A DNA stretch of 64,000 bases from Micromonospora halophytica (GTDB lineage Bacteria > Actinomycetota > Actinomycetes > Mycobacteriales > Micromonosporaceae): the NCBI RefSeq assembly GCF_900090245.1, contig NZ_FMDN01000009.1, positions 156,156 through 220,155 of the forward strand, read 5' to 3'. Both the position numbers and the translations under genes were made by a program. Below the pieces are notes generated by a model, which saw only the letters and a program-made list of their open reading frames with translations, ran no database searches and had not been told where the DNA came from. Of this stretch, positions 47,227 through 55,513 are shown one piece after another. Position 1 is the stretch's first letter, and every line of letters begins with the position of its first letter.

Positions 47227-48416
47227 CGATGACGCTCGCCCAGCTCGCCGGCAGCTGGTTGACAGGAGGCGGGCCCGCGGCCCTCGTCGACGGGACCGTC
47301 CGCACGCGTTCCGTGGCGCAGACCCGGGCCGAGCTGGTGCCGCTGCTCCCCCGGTGGGGCATCACCCGCGTGGCCGAACTGACCGGCCTCGACATCATCG
47401 GCGTGCCGGTCTTCTCGGCTGTACGGCCGGGTGCCGCGACCCTCGTCGCGAGCGCCGGTAAGGGCCTGTCGGACGACGCCGCCTGGGTGTCGGCGGTCAT
47501 GGAGTCGATCGAGGTGGCCGCAGCCGAGACCTTCGCCTGCGCCGACCCGCTGGTCGGCACGGCGGCGGAGATCGGCTGCGGCTACCACGTCGAGGACCTG
47601 CCACTGCACCCGGTCTCGGTGGCCGCCGACTCGACCGTGCTGGAGTGGACAGCCGGCCTCGACCTGGTGACCGGCGCTGCGGCCCGGGTGCCCGTCGCGG
47701 CGGTCGGCCTGCGCGGGTGGACGGAGCAGCGGTGGCAGCCGCCGCTGTTCGTCACCACCACCAACGGCCTGGCCGGCGGCAACACCCACGTCGAGGCCGC
47801 CCTGCACGGGCTGCTCGAGCTCGTCGAACGCGACGCGCTGAGCCGCGTCGGCCCTCGGTCTGAGCGGGTGCCGACGTCACCGGCCGCCGTCGGCCCACGC
47901 GTCGCGGCGCTGGCCGAACTGGTCCGCGACGCGGGAGCGACCATCGAGCTGGAGTTCCTCGCCAGTCTGCCCGGCACGGCCACCTGCGTGTGCTACCTCT
48001 CGCAGTCCGAGATGCCGCAACTCTTCGGCGGCTCCGGATGCCATCTCGATCCGGAGATCGCCGCGGAACGCGCCGTACTGGAGGCGATCCAGAGCCGGGC
48101 GTCGGTCATCAGCGGCACCCGGGACGACATCCCCGCCACCGTCTACCACGGCGCCATGACGCTCGGCCGCCAGCGGCGGGCCACCGCCGGCGCCAGGGCC
48201 GTGCCAGATCCGCGGTCGCTGCACGGGGCGGACGTCGCGGGGCTGCTCGGCGGGCTCGCCGCCACCGTCACCGAACGGACCGGCCGGCCGGTGATCGCGG
48301 TCGACCTCACCCCGGACGAAGCCGGGTTCCCCGCCGTCGTGCAGGTCTTCGCCCCAGGCATGACGCCCGCCCCGGAGGCGCCGCGACCCACGGCCGACGG
48401 TTGGAGGGGGCCGTGA
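47223..48416 (+). CDS. YcaO-domain ATP-dependent backbone-modifying enzyme
   Basis: This 397-residue YcaO protein activates peptide-backbone amides with ATP. ATP-site segments are visible: ASAGKGLSDDAAWVSAVMESIE (residues 77-97) and NTHVEAALHGLLELVERDAL (187-206), with conserved glutamates 94, 97, 191, 199 and 202. With an adjacent TfuA partner, YcaO enzymes convert amides to thioamides; without an E1/ocin-ThiF partner, azole formation is less likely, and none is present. The GTG at 47223 overlaps the upstream stop by 4 bp; ATG 47229 is an alternative start behind AGGTGA. Confidence 0.92.
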   Translation: MTMTLAQLAGSWLTGGGPAALVDGTVRTRSVAQTRAELVPLLPRWGITRVAELTGLDIIGVPVFSAVRPGAATLVASAGKGLSDDAAWVSAVMESIEVAAAETFACADPLVGTAAEIGCGYHVEDLPLHPVSVAADSTVLEWTAGLDLVTGAAARVPVAAVGLRGWTEQRWQPPLFVTTTNGLAGGNTHVEAALHGLLELVERDALSRVGPRSERVPTSPAAVGPRVAALAELVRDAGATIELEFLASLPGTATCVCYLSQSEMPQLFGGSGCHLDPEIAAERAVLEAIQSRASVISGTRDDIPATVYHGAMTLGRQRRATAGARAVPDPRSLHGADVAGLLGGLAATVTERTGRPVIAVDLTPDEAGFPAVVQVFAPGMTPAPEAPRPTADGWRGP

Positions 48417-49654
48417 CGGGCCGCCGGGTGGCCTTCGTCGGGCCCAGCCTGCCCGCCGGCGCCCGGCAACGGCCGGACGTCGAGTACCTGCCGCCGGCCC
48501 GCCACGGCGACCTGTTCCGCCTCGGGCTCGGACCGGGCGACGCCGCCCTGGTTGTCGATGGCGTCTACCAGCACTTCGCGCCACTGCGCCACAAAGAGAT
48601 CCTGGCCGCACTGTCCCACGGCGTCCGGGTGTTCGGTGCCGCCAGCATGGGCGCGCTACGCGCGGCGGAGCTGGCCGACTGCGGCATGACCCCGCTCGGG
48701 CGGGTCGCCGCCGCGTACCGCACCGGCGAACTGCGCTCCGACGCCGACGTCGCCGTGCTGCACTCCGCCGAGGAGGATCACCGGCAGTTCACCGTCGCAT
48801 CGGTGTCGGTCCACTTCGGCGTACGCGACCTCACCGCCGCCGGTCGCCTTTCCCCCGAGCAGGGCGAGGGCCTGCTCCGCGTGACCTCGGGCCTGCACTA
48901 CATGACCCGTTCCCCGGCCGCGTTGCGCGCCGAGGCCGACGCGGCGGGCCTCAGCGCGGAGATGGCATTGCTGCTCGACCACCTCGCCGCCGGCGGTGAC
49001 GTGAAACGCCAGGACGCGCTCGACGCCGTACGCACGCTGGCCGGACCGATCACCGGGGCGACGACGTCGACACGATGGACCAGCTCGTACGGGACCGAAT
49101 GGGCCCTGGACAGCACCCCGCTGGTGGCAGGTTCGACCGTCACCCGTCGACAGGCGTTGGCCTGCCTGCAGCTGTTCGACGCCAGCTACCCGCAGCGGCA
49201 CCGGGCCTACGTCCACCGGGTGGTGCGCGACACCAACGGAGCGGCCACGCCGGCGGCGATGTTCGCCGCCGCCGGGATCGACGCGAGGATCGCCGCGGAC
49301 CGGTTCGGCGCCCCCACGGCCGCGGCCGCCGACTGGAGTGTCGAGGACCGAGCGCTGGTCCGGACGTTCCGGTTGCCGCCGGGGCGGTGCGTCTACGCCG
49401 ACCTGCCCCCCGAGGCGATGGCGGACAGGTCCCCCGCGACGGTCGCCGGCTGGTACGCCCGGCTGGCCGGCGGCGACTCCAGTACGCAGCAGTGGCGGGA
49501 ACTGCTCGGTGAACTATGGTCGGCGCCTACCCCGCAGGAGTTGACGTTGAGCGCTCTGGAACGCGGCTTCCGTGACCTGGACGAGGCCCTGCGGCTCGCC
49601 CGGCCGTTCTCCGCCCGGCTCGTCCGGTCACTCGCCGGCGCGGAGGCGTCATGA
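48413..49654 (+). CDS. TfuA-like protein, partner of YcaO
   Basis: This 413-residue protein has the TfuA core in its first 200 residues: VAFVGPSLPAGAR, VEYLPPARHGDLFRL, VDGVYQHFAPLRHKEILAALSHGVRVFGAASMGALRAAEL and GRVAAAYRTGEL. TfuA proteins act with YcaO in thioamide formation, probably by delivering sulfide. The C-terminal 200 residues are unassigned and make it longer than a minimal TfuA. GTG 48413 lies behind GGAGGGGG and overlaps the ycaO stop by 4 bp, so the two are translationally coupled. Confidence 0.92.
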   Translation: MTGRRVAFVGPSLPAGARQRPDVEYLPPARHGDLFRLGLGPGDAALVVDGVYQHFAPLRHKEILAALSHGVRVFGAASMGALRAAELADCGMTPLGRVAAAYRTGELRSDADVAVLHSAEEDHRQFTVASVSVHFGVRDLTAAGRLSPEQGEGLLRVTSGLHYMTRSPAALRAEADAAGLSAEMALLLDHLAAGGDVKRQDALDAVRTLAGPITGATTSTRWTSSYGTEWALDSTPLVAGSTVTRRQALACLQLFDASYPQRHRAYVHRVVRDTNGAATPAAMFAAAGIDARIAADRFGAPTAAAADWSVEDRALVRTFRLPPGRCVYADLPPEAMADRSPATVAGWYARLAGGDSSTQQWRELLGELWSAPTPQELTLSALERGFRDLDEALRLARPFSARLVRSLAGAEAS

Positions 49655-51567
49655 GCGCGGGAGGCGGGACGACGTTCCTCGATGAACTGGTGCGTGAGCC
49701 CCGGCTGTCCGCGCTGCCAGTCTGCGGCGAGAACCTCATCGTCAGTCGCATCGACGTGCCGGACCCGCGCGCCGACCGACTCAACCCGACGCTGGTCTGC
49801 CACCGTCGCGGTCCGGACGGCACCTGGGAACCGGTCTGGGCCGCGCGTGGCACCGTCGCCACGCTGGTCGGTGGCGAATCCGTCGCGTACGCCGCCGGCG
49901 CGGAGATCCGCCTGCGCGGCCCGGACGGGGTCGAGCACCCGCTGTGCCGGGTCGACGGCCGGGTGGTGGCGCTGCTCGCCGGATCCGACCGGCTGACCTG
50001 CCTGGTGCAGCAGACGCACGCGTCGTCGTCCCGGGTGCCGGCGACGCTGGGCGGGGCGGACGTGGTGTGGTTCGCCGACTCGTCCGCCTCGCTGGGCGGT
50101 GTCCGCCGCGCGGAGGGCGGCTGGCGGGTCGTGCAGCTCGACCCCACGCGGAGCACCGAGCCGCACAGCTTCGTACCGCGGTTGCCCGCGGGGGCGAACC
50201 TGACCGGTGAGGCCGCGTGGTTGGGCGACGAACTCGTCCTCGGCACGGTGTACGATCTGCTCGATGGCCGGCGCAGGTTCGGCCTGGTCACGGTCGACGC
50301 CACCGGCTCGATCGGACGCGAGTTGAGGGTGCCCGACATCGACCTGACGGGGCTCGTCGCGTCGCCGGAGGGCCGCAGGCTGGCTTGCCTCGGTACGTCG
50401 GTGCCGGTCGGCGACGAGCATCCCGTGCAGTTCCCGTGTCTCATCGACACCGACTGGCGTTACACCCCCGTCGATCGCGGTGACGACCTGTGGCAGCAAC
50501 CGCGCGCCTGGTCCGGAGAAGACGTCCTGCTCTGCACCGCCGAGGACGGGCCGGTTCGCCGCCTGCTGCGCCACGACCTGCGAACGGGCGCCCGGGAACC
50601 CTTCGAGGTGGCTGGTTCCGTGCTGGACGTCGCGACGCACGGCACCCGGACGGTGGTCCTCACCTCGGCACTCGACACGCCGCCATCGGTGCGGGCGATC
50701 GACGACGACGGCTCGACGGAGGCCGTGGAGCGGGCGGGAGGCCCGGCGCTGCCCGGTCGGCTACGCCGGCTGACGTTGCCCGACCCCGCCACGGGGGTCG
50801 AGTTCGGTGGCTGGCTGTGTACGCCCGACGACCGGCCGCCCGCCGGTCTGGTCGTGGTGTTCCACGGTGGCCCCCTGAAGAGCTGGACCGACTGGGCGTG
50901 GCGGTGGAGTCCCTGGCCGTGGGTGGCCGCCGGGTACCAGGTGGCGCTGCTGGAGCCGCCCATGTCGCTCGGCTACGGCAACGCCGGCATCGCCGCCGGC
51001 TGGCGCCAATGGCGTACGGGCATCGGGGCTGTCGCGGTCGAGCAGGTCCGGGCGGTGCTGCGGCTCACCGGTGTTCCTGCTCCGTTGGCCGTGATGGGCG
51101 GCAGCTTCGGCGGCTACCTGGCGCTGCTCACCGCGGCGGAACTGGCACCACGGCTCGTGGTCGCGCACGGCGCGCCGGTGGACCTGCGGCAGACCGCCTC
51201 GGTCAGCGACGTCGGCTGGCAGTGGATCCGCGAGTACGGCGACCCGGACACTCGCCGGTCCGCGTACGACGAGCAGAGCCTGCCGTACGACAGCGTCCCG
51301 GCCGGGACCCGCGTGCTTGTCTCCCACGGCCTCGCCGACGATCTGGTGCCGGCGAGCGAGTCGGTGCGGCTGCACCGGTCGCTGCTGCGCCGCTCGGTCC
51401 GCAGCGAACTGGCGATCTTCCCGACAGAGGGGCACCCGCTGCTGCGGCCGAGAAACCTGCGGGCCTGGTTCGACTGGGTCCTGGCGGCACTCGCCGCGCA
51501 GACGCCGCTCGACGGCGTCGGCCCCGTGCCCGTCGCCGGCGACCTGGCCGGGACGGCCCGTGGCTAG
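49651..51567 (+). CDS. S9-family prolyl-oligopeptidase-type peptidase
   Basis: This 638-residue protein has a beta-propeller-like N-terminal part (1-380) and a C-terminal alpha/beta-hydrolase domain. The catalytic triad is visible as Ser485 (MGGSFGGY), an Asp in GLADDLVP (563 or 564) and His595 (TEGHPLLRP). The oxyanion region reads VVFHGGPLKSW. It lacks a signal peptide, so it acts in the cytoplasm. Its place in the operon (ATGA overlap with tfuA) suggests trimming of the modified peptide or its leader, or inactivation of the product. Confidence 0.9.
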   Translation: MSAGGGTTFLDELVREPRLSALPVCGENLIVSRIDVPDPRADRLNPTLVCHRRGPDGTWEPVWAARGTVATLVGGESVAYAAGAEIRLRGPDGVEHPLCRVDGRVVALLAGSDRLTCLVQQTHASSSRVPATLGGADVVWFADSSASLGGVRRAEGGWRVVQLDPTRSTEPHSFVPRLPAGANLTGEAAWLGDELVLGTVYDLLDGRRRFGLVTVDATGSIGRELRVPDIDLTGLVASPEGRRLACLGTSVPVGDEHPVQFPCLIDTDWRYTPVDRGDDLWQQPRAWSGEDVLLCTAEDGPVRRLLRHDLRTGAREPFEVAGSVLDVATHGTRTVVLTSALDTPPSVRAIDDDGSTEAVERAGGPALPGRLRRLTLPDPATGVEFGGWLCTPDDRPPAGLVVVFHGGPLKSWTDWAWRWSPWPWVAAGYQVALLEPPMSLGYGNAGIAAGWRQWRTGIGAVAVEQVRAVLRLTGVPAPLAVMGGSFGGYLALLTAAELAPRLVVAHGAPVDLRQTASVSDVGWQWIREYGDPDTRRSAYDEQSLPYDSVPAGTRVLVSHGLADDLVPASESVRLHRSLLRRSVRSELAIFPTEGHPLLRPRNLRAWFDWVLAALAAQTPLDGVGPVPVAGDLAGTARG

Positions 51568-52459
51568 GCCGGTCACCCGCTCACAGCTCGTCGCGGGCCT
51601 GGTGGAGCTCGGTGTCGAGACCGGCGACACGGTGCTGGTGCACTCGTCGCTGTCGGCGTTCGGTTTCGTGGCGGGCGGCTCCATCACCGTGTGCCAGGCG
51701 CTGGCGGCGGCCGTCGGCCCGACCGGCACGATCGCCATGCCGGGCTTCACGCCGCAGTTGGTTCACCCGGCGGCGTGGCGTCCCGAACGGCTCGACGGCG
51801 CCGACCCCCTGACGATCTCCCAGGAGATGCCGGCGTTCGACGTGGCGGCCACCCCCGTCGCGGCGACGATCGGGGCGGTGCCGGAGTGCTTCCGTGGCCT
51901 GCCCGGCACCGTACGCTCCGACCATCCCCACACGTCGTTCCTGGCCAACGGAGCCCTCGCCGCCGACGTGACCGGCCACCACCCGGTGTCGTACCGGCTA
52001 TCCGGCGCGGGTCCCCTCGGGCGGCTCTGGGACGCGGGCGCGAAGATCCTGATGCTCGGCACGTCGTGGAACTCGTGCACGGCGCTGCACCTCGCGGAGT
52101 ACAGCACCGCCTACCCGGGTCGAAGTCGCGGCCGGTGGCCGGTGCCGCTGCCGGGTCCGGCCGGGGTGTCCTGGGCCGCCGCGGACGAGCTGCTGGTGTG
52201 GGAGGGAGACTTCGACGCCCTCGGCGACGCCTTCGAACGGGCGCGGCCGGAGGCCGTCACGGTGGCCACGGTCGGGGCCGCCACCTGCCGCCAGGTCGGC
52301 ATCCGGGAGCTGGTGCGGTTCGCCGAGGGCTGGCTGGCCGAGCATCGTGACCTGCGGGGTGGACTCGCTCCCCCGGGATGGGTGAACATCTGCGACGCCG
52401 CCGACGCGTTGCCCGTCCCGGCGCTGCGGGAGCACCCTGCCACAGAAGGAGAACCATGA
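51560..52459 (+). CDS. AAC(3)-family (YokD-like) acetyl-CoA N-acetyltransferase
   Basis: This 299-residue protein has the fold of aminoglycoside 3-N-acetyltransferases: VLVHSSLSAFGFVAGGS, TIAMPGFTPQLVHP, VRSDHPHTSFLANG and LMLGTSWNSCTALHLAEY. Members acetylate amines with acetyl-CoA; besides antibiotic resistance, some tailor natural products. Within this cluster it may acetylate a Lys/N-terminal amine or provide self-protection. GTG 51560 overlaps the S9 gene by 8 bp. Acting on real aminoglycosides cannot be excluded. Confidence 0.88.
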   Translation: MARPVTRSQLVAGLVELGVETGDTVLVHSSLSAFGFVAGGSITVCQALAAAVGPTGTIAMPGFTPQLVHPAAWRPERLDGADPLTISQEMPAFDVAATPVAATIGAVPECFRGLPGTVRSDHPHTSFLANGALAADVTGHHPVSYRLSGAGPLGRLWDAGAKILMLGTSWNSCTALHLAEYSTAYPGRSRGRWPVPLPGPAGVSWAAADELLVWEGDFDALGDAFERARPEAVTVATVGAATCRQVGIRELVRFAEGWLAEHRDLRGGLAPPGWVNICDAADALPVPALREHPATEGEP

Positions 52460-52995
52460 GCACCGCCGATGTCGTGTTGCGTCCGGTGACCGGAGCCGAC
52501 CTGGACCTGTTCGAGGTGGAGTTCGCCACGGAGTCCGGCACCGGCCCCTGGCAGTGGTTCGGCTTCACCCCGACGCACGGGCTGCGCCGCCGCTTCGCCG
52601 AGACCGGCCTGCTCGACGCCGACGGGGGCGTGCTGACCGTGGAGGTCGACGGCGTGACGGTGGGTCGGGTCGAGTGGTTCCCAGCCTCGTGGGGGCGCCC
52701 CGCCACGTCCATGTGCTGGACCATCGCGGCGGGGTTGCGCGCGGCGTACCGGGGTCGGGGTATCGGCACGGCCGCCCAGCGGCAACTCGCGGAGTACCTC
52801 TTCCTGCACACCCGCGCCCAGCGGGTGCAGGCGTTCACCGACGTGTCGAACGTCGCCGAACAGCGTGCGCTGGAGAAGGCCGGCTTCGAGCGGGAGGGCG
52901 TCATCCGCTCCGGCCAGTGGCGGCAGGGCGAGTGGCACGACCAGGTGCTCTACTCGATCCTGCGCCAGCCCGCGCAGGGTGGGCCGACCGCATGA
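52456..52995 (+). CDS. GNAT-family N-acetyltransferase
   Basis: This 179-residue RimJ/RimL-like acetyltransferase has the acetyl-CoA loop GLRAAYRGRGIGTAAQRQLAEYLF and the C-terminal motif NVAEQRALEKAGFEREGVIRSGQWRQGEWHDQVLYSILR. Such enzymes often acetylate peptide N-termini. AGAAGGAGA before ATG 52456 and a 4-bp overlap with the AAC(3)-type gene fix the start. In this cluster it could cap the mature peptide or protect the host. Confidence 0.9.
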   Translation: MSTADVVLRPVTGADLDLFEVEFATESGTGPWQWFGFTPTHGLRRRFAETGLLDADGGVLTVEVDGVTVGRVEWFPASWGRPATSMCWTIAAGLRAAYRGRGIGTAAQRQLAEYLFLHTRAQRVQAFTDVSNVAEQRALEKAGFEREGVIRSGQWRQGEWHDQVLYSILRQPAQGGPTA

Positions 52996-54281
52996 CCACG
53001 ATCACCGGGCCGGTACGCGTCGAGCGGCTCGACAACGGCCTCACCGTCCTGGTGCGTCCGTTGCCCGGCGTTCAGGCCGCCGCCACCTGCCTGCACTATG
53101 GCGTCGGCTTCCGCAACGAACCGGTGCCCGGCGCGGCCCACCTCGCTGAGCATGTGCTCAGTGGGTTCTCCGCCGCCGGGGCGGGTTACCTGGACGACAT
53201 CGCCCGGCTCGGCGGGTCCACGAACGCCCGGACCTCGCTGGACTACACGCAGTATCTCCAGGTCCTGCCCGCCGGGGGCCTCGATGTCGCCCTGCGTCTG
53301 GAACGCGACCGTATGGCGACCCCGGCGCTGACCGCCGAGCGGGTCGGTGAGCAGGTGGCCGTGGTGCAGGCGGAGATCCGGCGCAACATCCTGCAGCGGC
53401 CGCACGGCGGCCTGGTGCTGTTCGGCCTGCCCGCTCTGCTGTTCCCGTCGTTCGCGCACGGCCACAACGGCTACGGCGATGTGGACGCCCTGGCGCAGGT
53501 GAGCCCGGCGCAGCTGCAGGACTTCGTGGACGACTACTGCCAGCCGGCCAACGCGTGGCTCGGCATAGCCGGCGACGTCGATCCCGATGCGGTGGTCGCC
53601 GAGGCCCGGGAGGTCTTCGGAGGCCTGCCGCGCGCGGGACGCCGACCGATCGTGCCGCCCGCCGACGCGGTGCCGGAGACGGGACGGACGGCCGTGCGCC
53701 GGGACCCGTCCGCCTCCACCGCGTGCACCGCCATCGGTCTGCGTACGGCGGACCCGGCGCGGTCGCGGTCGGAATACCTGGCCACCGTCGCGCTGACCGA
53801 ACTGCTCGACGCCACCCCGGCCGGGCTGCCGCTGGCCGACGCGTCCGGGCTACGGTTCCGGTGGCGGGTCAACCGCACCGGGAACCCGTTCGACGTGCTG
53901 CACCCGAGCATGGTGGCCGCGCAGGCCAACCATCCGGCGGAGTTGTCCGGACAGGACGTGGAGGACCAGTTCCGGCAGGTGCTCGGCAAGGTCGCCGACG
54001 CCGGGTCGGAGCTGGACGTCGCCCTGACGGCGGTGACCCGCCAGGCGGCGCTCGCCATCCATTCCGATCTCGACTCGCTGGTCAGCCTCGCGTCGTGGAC
54101 CTGCATCGGCACCCACCTGTTCGCTGACCCGTGCTACTACGACACCCTGCCCGGGCTGCTGCGCGCGGTGCCTGCCGAGGATGTCCGGGCCGTCGCGGAC
54201 GCTCTGGCCTCGGCGCCGGCGGCGCGCATCACGAGCCTTCCGTCGGCGACGATGCCGTGCAGCCCGGAGGTGACGCGGTGA
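52992..54281 (+). CDS. M16-family zinc metallopeptidase, catalytic subunit
   Basis: This 429-residue M16B (PqqF/MPP-beta-like) peptidase has an intact inverted zinc motif HLAEH (His50, Glu53, His54) and the third ligand Glu128 (VVQAEIRRN) 74 residues later. M16B pairs cleave leaders of several RiPPs. It overlaps the GNAT gene by 4 bp and the second M16 gene by 4 bp, suggesting an equimolar heterodimer. Leader removal from the 57-residue precursor is the obvious proposal. Confidence 0.92.
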   Translation: MTTITGPVRVERLDNGLTVLVRPLPGVQAAATCLHYGVGFRNEPVPGAAHLAEHVLSGFSAAGAGYLDDIARLGGSTNARTSLDYTQYLQVLPAGGLDVALRLERDRMATPALTAERVGEQVAVVQAEIRRNILQRPHGGLVLFGLPALLFPSFAHGHNGYGDVDALAQVSPAQLQDFVDDYCQPANAWLGIAGDVDPDAVVAEAREVFGGLPRAGRRPIVPPADAVPETGRTAVRRDPSASTACTAIGLRTADPARSRSEYLATVALTELLDATPAGLPLADASGLRFRWRVNRTGNPFDVLHPSMVAAQANHPAELSGQDVEDQFRQVLGKVADAGSELDVALTAVTRQAALAIHSDLDSLVSLASWTCIGTHLFADPCYYDTLPGLLRAVPAEDVRAVADALASAPAARITSLPSATMPCSPEVTR

Positions 54282-55513
54282 CGACACCGGTCGAGTTCCG
54301 ACCACCGCCCGTCGAGTCCGTGCCGCTGGGGGCGGCCGGCGGTCACCTCGTCGTCGTCCCCCGCCCCGGCGAGCTGACCGAGGTACGCGTGGTGCTGCCC
54401 GCCGTACCCGTGGAGTCCGGTCACACCGGGCGGGTGCAGACCGTCGCCGAGGCTCTACGCCGGCACCTCGGCGAGGCCCTGGCCGGCACTGCGGACCTGC
54501 GCGTCGAGTCCCGGCCGGACCGGATCGTCGTCTCGGCGCGGGCCCTGCGCGAGGACGCGGGCACGGTGGTGCGGCAGGTCGGCGCCGCGCTGGCCGCCAC
54601 CGCGCTGGGCGAGCTGGACCTGCGACGGGCGGCCGAGGCCGTACGGACACGGGTGGCGGCGGGTGTCGCGCACCCCCTCACCACAGCCCGGACCGCCTTC
54701 CTGCGGGCCGTCTACGGCAGCCACCCACTGGCGGAGGAGGGGGCGGACCTCGCCCCCGACCTGTCCGCGTGCGCGCCCACCACGGTGGTGCGTGACATCG
54801 AGTTCTCCCGGTGCTCGGTGGTGCTCGTCGGCGGCGCGGACACGGTGGCCCCGGTGGTGCGGTCCGCGTTCGAGCCGGTCGGCGCGGCGGCGACCCGCCC
54901 CGGCGCCCCGGCGGTGGTACGCCGGCCGGCACCCCGCGTCGGACGCGTCACCGATCCGCGGGCCACCGGGGATCTGCTCCGGCTCGGGACGCTCGGGCCG
55001 GCCCGCGACCACGCGGACTACCCTGCCCTGCAACTGGCGACGCTGATGCTGGGCGGCTACTACGCGAGCAACCTGACCAGGATCCTGCGGGAGCGGGAGG
55101 GCCTGTCGTACGCGCCGCGCGCCGTGCTCGATCCGGTGGCCGACGCCGCCACCCTGGTCATCGAGGTCGACGTCACCAGTGGACGCGCCACCGAGGCGAC
55201 CGGTTTCGTGCGCGAGGCATACGATGCGCTGTCGGCCGCCGGGGCCGCCACGGCTCTCGGCACGGCCCGCACCTTCGCGATTGGCTCGATGTCGCTGGCG
55301 TGCTCGTCGCGCTCCGGGATGGCGTCGGTGCTCGCCGGCGTCCTCGGGGCGGGGCTGGAACCGTCCTGGTTGGCCGGTTACGCCGAGCGGCTCGGTGCCG
55401 TGGGGTCAGGGACGCTCAGCGCGGCCCTGGACCGGCACTGGGCATGGGACCGCCTCGCCGGGGTGGTCGTCACCGCTGAGGATTGTCCCCCGTCCGAAAC
55501 GAGTGAGTCATGA
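54278..55513 (+). CDS. M16-family peptidase, non-catalytic partner subunit
   Basis: This 411-residue M16 protein lacks the HxxEH zinc motif but keeps the R/Y-type segment of the partner subunit, LGGYYASNLTRILREREGLSYAPRA. In M16B pairs such a subunit completes the substrate cavity of the catalytic subunit. GTG 54278 overlaps the catalytic-subunit stop. The N-terminal domain is diverged (PPPVESVPLGAAGGHLVVVP). It should form a heterodimer with the preceding product. Confidence 0.88.
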   Translation: MTTPVEFRPPPVESVPLGAAGGHLVVVPRPGELTEVRVVLPAVPVESGHTGRVQTVAEALRRHLGEALAGTADLRVESRPDRIVVSARALREDAGTVVRQVGAALAATALGELDLRRAAEAVRTRVAAGVAHPLTTARTAFLRAVYGSHPLAEEGADLAPDLSACAPTTVVRDIEFSRCSVVLVGGADTVAPVVRSAFEPVGAAATRPGAPAVVRRPAPRVGRVTDPRATGDLLRLGTLGPARDHADYPALQLATLMLGGYYASNLTRILREREGLSYAPRAVLDPVADAATLVIEVDVTSGRATEATGFVREAYDALSAAGAATALGTARTFAIGSMSLACSSRSGMASVLAGVLGAGLEPSWLAGYAERLGAVGSGTLSAALDRHWAWDRLAGVVVTAEDCPPSETSES

